This document shows, piece by piece, positions 50,433-62,300 of a stretch of DNA of 64,000 nt. The DNA is from Psettodes erumei (lineage: Eukaryota; Chordata; Actinopteri; Pleuronectiformes; Psettodidae): NCBI GenBank assembly GCA_016785225.1, contig JAFBJZ010000637.1, forward strand, positions 372,001-436,000. Direction: 5' to 3'. A model generated the notes under the pieces. It was given only the letters and a program-made list of their open reading frames with translations, did no database searches and was not told the origin of the DNA. The translations under genes were made by a program, and so were the position numbers. Each line of letters begins with the position of its first letter. Position 1 is the first letter of the stretch.

Positions 50433-51351
50433 TTCACACGCTTCACACACACACCCTCCCTCTTCAAGGCACCCTGCACGACCTCTCACCATTGGCCAAG
50501 TCCCGGAGCCCTCAGCATCTCCATCACGGCTGAAGGGACCATTCGGGAAAGCAGGAGACAGAGGTAAGCGTTTCTGCCGCTATCTTCATGCTGGTTCAAT
50601 GGCTGTCCGGTGCAGGGGATTAGACAGACAAGCTCAACTAACCCCACCAAAAATACTGCTAGTCAGCACTGGAGTTTCTGGCTATGTGTTTGGTGATGCA
50701 GCTGCTTATTTTCACTCAAAAGATTTGCCTTGGGGGTTCGCAGGTGTCTGAATATGGATGTCTTTTTTTGTCCTCTGGCAGTGATGGTAATTGTGAAATG
50801 GCTGGTGGTTTTATACACTTCACCAGATGCAATTCAGGTGTGAGTGTACAACAGGTGGTTATGTTTTTTTTGGTGAAACTGGCTTGTTTTTTTGCATTTT
50901 TGACAGCTACAGCATTTAAAAATCAGGAACCAAATCAAGATATTTGCACTTTTGCAGCTAATTTTGCTCAAATTACCCCCTACCAATGTAGGAAAAGTGA
51001 CAAAAATCTTATTTGTTGTTAGGAACATTTTTTATGCTTTCTCTCTCAAAACAGAATTATGTGCATCAAATCTTTTTTCTCACTGCCTTAAATTTGTTTC
51101 ATTCATTTTATTGATTTTACTTGTCACTTGTTGCTTCCACTGTTTTGTGATTACAAATGTGCCAGTTTGCTCTGCAAACCAGTAGCAAAGAGACGTCTGT
51201 CGAGTTTGCTTGTGGCTTTTGAGGGAAAAAAGCAGAATCACTGGATATCAGGAATGCCCAGTGCAGAGCCAAGCATAACACGGAGGTAGTCCGGAGGCTA
51301 CACTCGTGCACACATACACAGTTTACACACACTGTACAGTGTGATGGCCTG

Positions 51352-51359
51352 TATAAAAG
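51352..51359 (+). promoter_or_regulatory. TATA box, possible epyc promoter (option B)
   Basis: TATAAAAG in CCTGTATAAAAGCAC, 1.8 kb upstream of the epyc coding start. The box is a good match. I could not find a convincing donor close downstream, so the assignment to epyc is only positional. Confidence 0.3.
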
Positions 51360-51707
51360 CACACCTCTGTCTTTAGCATAGTCCTTCTTTCAGTAAAGCC
51401 ATGCTGGATTTCATAGCCTCATGACAGAAAGTTAGTTCAGAGGGGATGCTTGGCAGTCAGCTCACCTTGTTTTAATCAGGTGCACTAAGTCCATGTTGGG
51501 CATTTTAAGGGTCAATGAAGGGATTGATTTGCATAGTTAGTCTATCCCACTCACATCAACAAGGATTAGATTGATTGACTTAAATAACCCAGGGAGGGTT
51601 TTTTGTTTTATATCTGTCCTCATCCCAAAATAGCAGCAGAGGTTTCTCAGTTTTTTCACTCTCTGAAAAGATAGGTGTGTTAAGACACAGAGAGGATGTG
51701 TCTTTCC

Positions 51708-51710
<3 letters not shown>

Positions 51711-51749
<39 letters not shown>
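51711..51749. repeat. (GT)n microsatellite
   Basis: Nearly 20 GT units, pure, upstream of epyc. Confidence 0.95.
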
Positions 51750-51751
<2 letters not shown>

Positions 51752-53147
51752 TTGACACTGCTGAATGAAGCTTTTCCTTGCAGCCGTAACTCACTGCCAT
51801 CCTGTCCACAAACCTCGGTGGAATTTGGAGTTTGAGTGCTGAGACAGGCAGCGACCGGGCCTCATAAAGCCCCTCTGTAAAGGGCGAGGGGTCGAGTTAG
51901 CTTAAGAAACCTGTCTCTCTATTTCTCTCTCTCTCCCTTGCTCTCCCACTCAGTCTTTTCCTCACTCTCTCCATCTAACCCTGAGGGCCAACATCTTGTC
52001 CACCTCTCTCTCTCCATGTTGCTCTTTTCTTCTCTTCTTCCCTTCCCTTGCTCTCCGTTTCTCTGCCCCGGCCTAGAGGACTCTTAAAGCTCTTCTGCTG
52101 TTTCTTGGACTTGGCATGATCTGTCTAAGCGATGTGACTACACCTGCTTCTTGTGTGCCATGAAATTCCCTACTGTCAGATGACTAATTCCAAAGACTGA
52201 TTTCAGTGATGCCAGATATTAAAGCGGTAATTAACATATACTAATCTTATTAATTCTTCTAGGATTCACAAAAAGTTTATCAGCCTCACTAAGCTCAGCA
52301 GATCTGTGATGCAGAGGAAATGAGCAGCTATCTAGGTCAGGGCAGTGGACAGTCAATCTGCACTCAGTAAAGGTCATACCTGTTCATTTTAAATTCAAGT
52401 CATTTCAAATTGGTTGCCAATTTTTGCTGCATCTTCCTTGCCAAAACCTTTTTGGTGCAATTCGGCAAAATTATCAAAGCCCCAGGCAAAACACAGGAAT
52501 TCAAATGCATCTGAAACTGTGTTTTATTGGAAAAGAAGCAACCCAAAATGTCTAAATTCATTTGAAACCCTCACTGAAAAAAACCCACGAGCTGAAGACA
52601 GATTACCTCGAGGTGTCCCTGCAGACTGAAGAAAACCTTATCAGATCTACTCTACCTCTGACCTTTGACATGCCACAGGCAAGCACTGATTTAAGCCAAG
52701 ATGGCTGCTTCCTGGAACAGTGAGCATCTGGCTCAGTCAGGCAAGAGGCCCTCATTATTTGATCCCTTGTGCTGTCTGCACCTCAGTAATGAATTCAGTG
52801 ACCTCAGTGATGTGACTCAAAGTCAAGCCATGGTTTGAAACACTATCGAGATACTGCCAATATTATAGACTGATTATGGAGCCAATATCATAAAGGCATG
52901 CCTCGATGAAGTGCACCGATGTGGGACTGTATTTTAATCTGAAAAACCAGAATATCTGAAATAGTTCCACAGAATTTGCCACACTGGTAAGAGGTCAATT
53001 TTGCTTGTTTGTTCCCCTTTCAGTTTAGCATTTTGCTAGTTACAGAGGGGAAACATACAATTTCCAGTGCAGTCTCAGTGTTGACAATTGTGAATCTTTT
53101 AATGGACATTCCCTCTTTGATTGCACATCTCCCTGTCCATGTCAAGG

Positions 53148-53339
53148 ATGAGGATGCTTGTGCGGCTCGTGTTGGGACTCTTCGTCCTCAAAGCGGTGGT
53201 GGCCAGCCCCAGATTTGCCCGACAAGTGGACTTGGACACATATGACAGCGCCAACTATGATGTGGATCTAGACAATTTAAATTTGGAGAACCAGGATATC
53301 TATGACTATGAAGATGGGCTGACAATTGATGATCCTCAG
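53148..53339 (+). CDS. epyc: epyc coding exon 1 (signal peptide, Tyr/Asp-rich segment)
   Basis: It codes 64 residues ending IDDPQ, donor CTCAG|GTAAGA, phase 0 exit. The upstream acceptor is either TTCCCCTTTCAG at 53023, which brings an out-of-frame ATG at 53102 into the leader, or TGTCAAG at 53146, which removes it. Confidence 0.85.
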
Positions 53340-56300
53340 GTAAGAAACTGTATGGGTCCAAGACCATCTTGGTAGTTTTGAGTGAATAGCAGTGATTTCG
53401 TCACTAAAGAGCCGGATGTTTCCCTCGGGAGTTGGTAGAGACCAAAAACAGAGCTAAAAGTGAATAAATATTGTACTTACTTAAAACATGACTCCAAATG
53501 AAAGCTAATGTTGCTCCATGTCTGCTGGTTGTGTTAATGGGTAAAGCTCCCTGCATTAATTTAAATGGTGAAATATGATGCTGCTGTGTTTGTAGGTTGT
53601 TTCTGCTGGGTCCAAGGAACTAAGAAACAACTGTTCATACAGGTTTAACTGATGCTATTTGTGAATGACAGAGGATTTATGCAACATTTATCCTTAGTTG
53701 TTTGACACAGGTCAGTCTTATGCAGCTTCATATTGCTGAGGGATCCTCACATACAAAAAAAACATTCACGAGATGCATGTCCACTTGTTCGATTGTAAAG
53801 TTCAAGTCACCAATTGGATTTTGACTGACTATTGGAACGTGCAAAGGAAAAAATGTAGATTTTCTCCAGATTTCACACATCACAGCTCTGAGAGTGTAAT
53901 ACTGGTGAACTGGCTGGTTCTGATGTGAGGTCACCAGGTTCATGATGCAGACAGGCATCATGCCGATAACAACAGGGGCCCATATGGAAAATGCACAAAC
54001 TGCTTTACAGCTTTGCGCACTATTGTGGCCAAAATATTTCAGTTTCATTCCTTGGCCAGCCGCCATTTTAACTTACGGTCCCCAGGATCTTCCATGGACA
54101 GAGTCGGTCTGCATGTGGAGGAGTTTTATCCTGGAATCTGGAATATGAAAGATACATCTTTTCATCACAATATATATTGCTGGCCATGACAGATAAAGAA
54201 GAAAAATACAGGATACACAGATGGAACATCATTTGTATGCACTATAAATAATATAACATATATTCTCTACATAAGGCTTTAGCAAATGGATGTCAACTGA
54301 AAAATTTCTCTCTAAGTGTAACCTGAGGTTTCTTTTTAATTACAATATGTTGCACAGACGGAATGACCAGCTTCAAAATTTTGATTTGATTTGATGTACA
54401 TCTTGTGATTCTACTCAAATCCTGCTCTGTCCAGCAGCTTTTAAAATAAGATGAGTGTGGCAGAAAGGGTTACTAACATTAACATTAAAAATGCATTCCA
54501 GGAGTATGCTGTAAATCAGCTGAAGTTGAGTGTGCAAGCTTGCGAGAGATGCTGGGATGGCAGGGTTTAGTCAAATATCATGTTCTCATTTTTACTTATT
54601 TTTTAACAAGGAAAACATGCCAAGGACAGGTCAAGATAGCATGAGGCAAATCATCCACATAGGACTTTCGACCCACTTCCTCTGAGCCAGCAATTTAAGC
54701 TTAACCTGATGTGGATTGCACTCACATGACTGCTGACCCATCCCGCAGTGCAGGGCAGATATGGCAAAATGTAATAGAACTAGCGACAAAAAGCAGTGAT
54801 TTTTTTTTAATCCTCTGTCAAGATTAAATTTAAAATGTTTGAATTCTGGTGTACAAAGCTCGACATCTGAGCTTTACAGTGCTCAGAGAGTTGCTGTGTG
54901 TTGCAGAGGAACGGCTTTGATAATGTCTCCCTGTCTAACAAGCCGGGATATGACACAGCACATTGCATAAGATTTTGTGGGAGTCTGCGGGAGCAAGAGG
55001 GGGGAGTTACTAGAATATTTCTCGTCAGATTGTCTGCACTGAGTAAACACAATCCCTTAACTGCAGAGTTGAGAAATAGCATATTGGAGAGATGTGTCAC
55101 ATCGTTAAAGGTGAGAAGGCAGCTCTTCAGATAAGACTGGTTGTTTTTTAAAAGGAGTAAAGATTTAAATAATTTGATTCACACACGTCAGATGTCGGGG
55201 GGAAAATGAAGAGATGATGGGCTCCATGCCTCTGGAATGCTGAGTCTTTACTTTCCACTTCCAGCTCTTTGTTAGTGTGTCTCTTCCTTCTCCTCAAGAC
55301 TTGTCTCTTCTGAGAGGAGAGATTTTATTTATTTTTATTTAACAAAGGTAAATGTCTTCAGACTCCTGCAAACATCTCTGCAAATGCTCTAATCAAACAC
55401 TTCAGATTTATTTTGGCATCATCTCTGACATTCAGTTTGTCTTTCATCATTTTCTCTCAAGTCCAATGACATCTTTACATCAAGTGGGTTTAGTTAATTA
55501 TAGGTGGTAATTTGAATTTTGGAATAACATTTACACCTGCACAATATACATTGCTGACATGATTGGTGATTTCTGAAACTGAATCTGCTGCTGTCGTATT
55601 GTATTACTGTACATACCAAGCACATGTTTGGTCAGCCATCTGTGGCTCTTCTTTTTTAAACTAAATAAATGCCATGCTCGTGTTTCAGTTGAAATCTCAT
55701 CTGCTACTTACTTGAAAACATACATTTGTTTTGCCAAGAGCTAGATGAGACAATTGACACCACTCTTGTGTCAGTGCATTAAATGTGAAGCTACAGCCAG
55801 TTAGCTTAGCTAAGCATAAAGGCTTGAAAGGGGGGGAACAAGCTAGTATATAAATGCCATGCTCATGTTTCAGTCTAATCTTATCTGCTACTTATTTGAA
55901 AACATACATTGGTCTTGCCAAGAGCTAGATGAAACAATTGACACCACTCTTGTGTCAGTGCATTAAATGTGAAGCTACAGCCAGTTAGCTTAGCTAAGCA
56001 TAAAGGTTTGAAACGGGGGAACAAGCTAGTCGTCCTTGAAATAAATTAAATCTACATACCAGCACCTCTGAAGCTCACTAATTAAAACTTCCGGTTTACC
56101 ACGTGGCTTTTCACTGGACTCGAGTCTTCACACGAATTAGCTTGTTTGTCGCAAAGGATGGAGCAGGCAGACACTCCACTGAATGTATGTACTATGTGAC
56201 ACACTATATACAGCAACAACATCACACTTGACTTCGGTCTGATGTTCACACTCAGTGTCTCTCTCTCACTTGCTGGGTTTTCTGTATTCCCATGCTGTTA

Positions 56301-59300
56301 CAGGATTTTTTTTTCTCTGTATTTTTGGTGGCCAGCCTTTTCGCCTCTTCTTTTCCCCTCGGGTGTAAATGTTTGCTTTGGGGAAAGGGGGAAATGAAGG
56401 GGAGAGTTGCAATGAGCTAACTCTGTGCAAGACTTTTCAAAGGCCTACCTTGTTGTATCCCAAACCATGTTTCTGCCAAGCTTAAAAACGTGACACTCAG
56501 TGCTAGATATCTCTTCACTGCAACAGTCTATGTCTATGCACTACTTTGTTTTATTCAGTTCTATTTCTGGTGATCCAAAGGTTTTACTTAATTTGACTTC
56601 ATTCTGTGCACACACATTTACTTGAACACCTTTTCGGCATATTGGCATCTGGTACTTTGATTTAGAGTAGTTAAAAAAAGATTCAAATGTGGATTCTTGC
56701 AGCTACCATGTGTGTCTTGGTTCCACAAGGACCATTCCCTCTTTGGTGGGTTGAGTCAGCCGTGTTGGGCGTTGAAAGGGTATCAGGTATTACCTGCGGT
56801 GGTGTGTGGGGGTTCACCGCCCTCGTCTGGAGAATGATAGAACTGCAGGTTTCCATCGAACTACTGAAGAACTATTTCAGTGGCTGTAAATGCAATTATA
56901 ATACCAGATGGATATACCTGGAGCTTTTTAATAAAGGAAACAAAAGCACTGTAATCCATAAAGCTTGGTTGTTTTGGCAGAGTTGTATATTAATTTATTT
57001 CCAAACATAAAACTTAAATGCCCATTTGATAAATGAAACTGCCAAGTCTTTATTTATAGAGTAATTTAATATTTAGAGATTAGGTTGAAGGCAGTATTAG
57101 TTTTACTTCTTTCAACCTTTGGGTATATGCTCTGGAGTTTTTCCAAGTCTTTCAGTTTACTAAAAAACATTCAGTGTCCACTAACACCATTGCTTGTGAA
57201 ATGTGTTAAACTACACATGGGGAAAAAACATTTTACAAAGACAAAATAAACATACAAAGAAATCTTATCTTATCTAATCTTCAATAATGCTGAAGTTGTA
57301 TTGACAACAGTCTGACAAAAAAAGTGATTTGAAAGCATCCCTCCATTATAAACAAAATATTTACTTCTAACTTAATGTCAAGTCTTCAAGCAAATATATT
57401 TTCCCCTGTGATATGTAAGGGTGAAAAGACGTTTGTTGTTATGATTATTGGGTGCAATGATTAATCATGAGCATTGCAGTGGTCATTTTATCAAAAATGT
57501 CCTCCGTGGCTTGTTTTGCCATTAACACTATGGACACTTCAATCTGGACGCTTTGCTGCCCCCTAGTGGTCGAGATAGAAAGGTTATCCTGTAATCCAGG
57601 CGGGATGAACCTGTGCTGATTTCAGTGATATGTCAGGTGACTTGTGTAAATTTCAGTTATAGTTTAATATCCTTTCTTCTGCCCTTTTGCCTTTTGCAAT
57701 CAGTCATAGTAAAAGAGAAAGGGAAAGGGCAAAAGAAGAGAATATGCAAGAGCCCAAAAATAGAATTGAAACAAGGATTTCAACCTCTAATAGAGCATTA
57801 GCAGTAATGGTGAATGTGCTGAAGTCTATTGTTCTTAGACACTGACTGGGCAAGGTTTATTGCATATGTAGTAAAGTTACACATTAGCTTTTGCATTATA
57901 TAATGCCATTTGATCACAGAATAAATGAGTGCTAACTAAAGTGATCCATCAGCCTAAATGTATTTGTTGTACCTGCTCGCTGGGAACAGCTCATGACACA
58001 AAGTGCTGTAAATGTATATTTTCACAAAATAATAGACGGACTGTCAGAATTTATTTATTTTTAAACAATTTAATTTTACTACACAGTGACATGTATTAAA
58101 TGTTCTGGCTTTCAACACCATGCACACATATGTGCCAGTGTATAAAATCCCCTGTTCCCTGTGGGACTACTTGATGCACAAATCATGCTACACACCATAC
58201 TGCCTGTCAACTGAGTTGTGTTTGGAAGTACATGTACTTTCTAACGGTGATGTACAGATATGTTATGCTTCATGCAGATGTACAATGTACATTTAGCTGA
58301 CTGGAGCTGAAACCAATCTTTAGAATTTTATCTTTATGTTGCCCTCCATGATTCAGTCAGCCTAAACAATCATGAGATGATAGACTACAAACTGTACAAA
58401 GCCATTTTAATGAGGGAGATTCAGTTTTCTGAACATTCTCTTAAAATAATGATAAACTTTGTAATGACAAGGATGTGTGATTTCCATATTTCCAGAATTA
58501 GTTATTAGTTATTTATACATTACCGATATGTCATCATGGTCACATTGACCTCCAGCGTGCACATAAATGCTATGTGTGGGTGGCATCTTTATCAGAGTTT
58601 AATGTTGATATGTGTAAGTGTGCAATGATACCTGGAAAAAGCTTTTTTTATTTATTGTGTCTGTCAGAATAAAAAGTATTACATTTTGACTCATTGCTGC
58701 TGTCTTTCCCTCAGATAGAGATTGGAACACTGGCCCCACCCGACTATAACTACCCTGTGCCTGAGGCCTCATTGGAGGAACAGGTAGAAGAGGAGGAGGA
58801 GGAAGAGTTGCCCCTAAAGCCCCAGCTCATTCCACAGGGTTCAGGGGGATCTGGGGTTCTCATGGGCCCACAAACACAGAAAGGTCTGAAAAAAGCACAT
58901 ACAGGTCTGAACACCCATAACCATAAAGTCACTTGACATATAAAGTTCACGTGGTTTGTGAGACAGCCTTGCTCTTGTTTGGGTCTGTGGATTTGTGAGA
59001 GCAATTTTACCCATGATGAACAAAAACATCCAAAACAAAGAAACACCAATCTTTCCTCAAAACTCATTGTCTGCACTTTCAGCAATCATCTTTTCCATCT
59101 GCATGACTTCCATTTAACTCGCTGTTAATGTGTTAAATGTGTTGTGTTTAATCACTGTGTCCATTTCTGACCTACTACTGAACCTCTGTGAACTCCAAAC
59201 CTGATTAATGATCTATTCCAGTCTCATCTGTCTGTTTATTAATACCTAATCTTGTCTCTAACAAGAGGTGGAGCTGCGTCTGACGCCCATTGACATCCTT

Positions 59301-62300
59301 CATGTCTCCGGGGATTTTGGGGGTTCCGTAGGGTCTGGGGCCTCAGGAGCTTCTGGGGCCTCCGGGTCTGGAGGCTCAGGAGATCTATTGGTCTCCAGTG
59401 GCTCTGGGGGTTCTGGTGACATAGTCCTAATCTCTGGAGCCTCTGAGGAGCTAATCAGCTCTGGGGGTTCTGGTGACATAGTCCTAATCTCTGGAGCCTC
59501 TGAGGAGCTAATCAGCTCTGGAGGATCTGGAGAGTTCTTGGTATCTGGGGATATATTAATATCCGGGGATCTCTGGGCATCTGGAGATTTCTCAGGATCT
59601 GGGGACGCCATGGGATCCACAACCTCTGGAGCCTCTGGGGACACTGGCTCTGGAGGTTCTGGGATTTCCATTGAACTCCCGCTGGGCTCTGGAGGGTCTG
59701 GGGACCAGTCCGGCTCTGGGTTCTCTGGAGATCTCTTGATCTCGGGGGCCTCCGGAAGCTCTGGGGTTTCCGGGGACTCTGGTGAGTCCGGGGAGTCGGG
59801 GATAACGTTGTTATCTGGAGGTTAGTACCTTTACAGAGCAGATGTATTTTTAGTAAGGCTTGTTGCAACACTTGATCTGTGTACAAATAACCTGTTTCAC
59901 TCTTAGTGATTTGTGTTGATTTACTGCCCTAAATTCCATTTAACTGCGTCCATTGTTTATGTAGTTAAATGTTGATCTTACTTATTTGTTCTACTGAATT
60001 TCTAACATCCTGTCTTATTTAAAATGTGAGTGTGACTGATTGGTTAATTGGTTGATTGATTGTCTGTCTCACCCCCCACCACCCTGCTAACTTTCATTGT
60101 CTCCTAACCCCAACCCTTTGCTCTAACAAGAGGAGGAGCTGCCCCTCATTCCTGACATTGTCCCCCAGGAGGCATCGGGTGCTTCTGGGGATTTCTCAGG
60201 AGCTTCAGGAATCTCAGGGGCCTCAGGGGATACTGGAGCCTCTGGAGACTTAGGGGTTTCTGGAGCCTCTGGAGACTTAGGTGTCTCTGGAGCCTCCGGA
60301 GCTTCGGGTGTCTCTGGCTCTGGAGACACCGAGGTTCCCAAGGTAACTCTGGTCCCTGACATTGATAAAGGTCAGTATCTAGTGTTGTGAGAGATATGTT
60401 AAAGGCAAGGTAAAAAAAATAAAGTCCATACCTCACACGCCAAAGAATACAAAAAAGCAAATGACTTAGTCATCTATTCTTGTAGCCCATCACATAGCAC
60501 TGAAACTCTAAAGACCAAGCGTACTTGGACTGACTTCCCTAAAAAGTATTTTTGTTGTTGTTGTTGTTGCTAACAATCATGTCTCTTGTAACTGCTTAGC
60601 AGGCCACGTTTTATGTCATTAACACCAAAAAGACATTTTCATTTTCATTTAACTTTCATTCATCAGTTAAATGCCTCAAAAAAACTGCTAATACACTGTG
60701 TGCAACTTATCATTGCGGCAAACAGTGGGCTACTGATTGCCAGACTACCTGTTTCACGTCCATTCTCATATCTAATCTGTTTCTTTTAACACCTAATCTT
60801 GTCTCTAACAAGAGGAGGGGCTGCTTCCAACCACACCAGAAACCCCTCAGGAGGGTACTGGAGGTGTAGAAGGGTCAGTGAGCTCTGGATTGCCAGAGCC
60901 TGGTGAACCTGATGAGCCCGATGAGCCTGTGGTTGACAGAGGAGGTCAGTATTTAGCGGTGTGGGGTGCAGAATTCAGAAAAGTGGGATGTAAACTCGCA
61001 ATTCCCTTTGGACTTTGTCTGCAAAATCCTGAATCCTGATTTGATTAACTTTGCACTGTGGATTAGGTTTGGGGTGAGGTTTATTCAGTGAACTATCATC
61101 CATTCTGCCTCCTTTTTTCATTTTTTATTCCCTCTGTCTCCTTCTTCTTCTTCCTTTCTGTGTGCTCCAGGTATGCCCACTTGTTTGCTGTGCACGTGCC
61201 TTGGCAGTTCAGTCTACTGTGATGACTTGAAGCTGGACAGCGTACCACCTCTGCCCAAAGACACCACTCACTTCTATGCACGCTACAACAGAATCACCAA
61301 GATCAACAAGTCCGACTTTGCTTCCATGAGTATGTTTCCTGTTTGAATTATGTATGAATTTGTCAATATTAGATCAGAGGTGTTCATAAATGGACAAAAG
61401 GTCAATGTTGAACATTTAAATACCTTAATTCTCACCTTCCTTCAAGACAAGCTAAAGAGGATCGACTTAACCGCCAACGAGATAACGGTCATCGACGACA
61501 AGGCGTTCTTGGGTCTACCTGAACTGGAGGAGCTGGTGGTCAGAGAAAATCATATCTCACAGCTGCCTGCCCTCCCAGAGACAATGACCCTGATCGATGC
61601 CAGCCACAACAATATTGGTACCAAGGGTATTCACAAAGAGGCGTTCAAAGTATGTACACCTTCTTTACTTACAATTACTGTCATATCAATATATATTTAC
61701 CAAAACGTAATAAAACATTGCAGTACAAAAATGGCAAAGATATTTCTGACGTAATGGAAATAGCCATTATGTAGTTCTTACATCAATGAGCACTGTGGAG
61801 TCTATTGCAGTGCACATCTTGGTTCAAAACTGATCTGAATCAAAAACATTTGTCAATGTTGTGCTTATACAAAAAATAATAATGTCATCCCATATACTGT
61901 AATCAGATTGTATTAATTTTAAAATACCTGTATCAAGGTTAAAATTCCACAATTACTCACAGAACCTATTAGCATATTTGTGTTTTTGATTATGGATTGT
62001 CCATGACAAAAGAAAAGTTCTGTGATACTAACACATATATTTATATATTATTATTTTATTTATTATTAGAAGATTTACATGAGTGGCTGTGTATCAGCTG
62101 TCATGGCTGAATGCAGAGAACAATGCTGTTGTACAGAGGAAGATACCATACACAAACCACTTACAATCTCACAATCTTACAAGCTCAGTCCTCTTTGAAA
62201 CAACAATCAACATCACCTTAAAATGTGTTGGGTCAGGGAAAATACTAATGTGTATCTTTTATTGCTGTTTCTAGGACATGACTAGCCTTCAGTACCTGTA

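Larger units (their letters stand above)
49246..53023. other. kera-epyc interval and epyc 5' region
   Basis: 3.8 kb without a supported coding exon. It holds (CTT)n at 49420-49432, GT and CA microsatellites at 50136-50210, 50350-50431 and 51711-51749, two TATA boxes (TATAAAAA at 50086, TATAAAAG at 51352) and a good donor at 50563. The untranslated first exon of epyc is probably in here, but several layouts fit and none is compelling. Confidence 0.5.

Noticed and set aside
50128..50751. 207-residue plus-strand frame
   Set aside because: Mostly Thr-His from (CA)n and Val-Cys from (GT)n. No domain.
57541..57590. GCCCCCTAGTGGTC motif
   Set aside because: A motif often seen in fish repeats, but no element boundaries could be found around it.
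59300..59671. Minus-strand frame rich in Pro-Glu-Ala-Pro over the epyc repeat exons
   Set aside because: It is the reverse complement of the Ser-Gly units. The plus strand has matching splice sites and phases, and fits the flanking epyc exons.
60123..60362. Minus-strand frame with PEAPE/PKSPEAP repeats
   Set aside because: Antisense shadow of epyc coding exon 4, for the same reason.
59266..60370. Ser-Gly exons read as a collagen-like or silk-like separate gene
   Set aside because: No start, signal peptide or stop of its own; the phases tie the exons to epyc on both sides.
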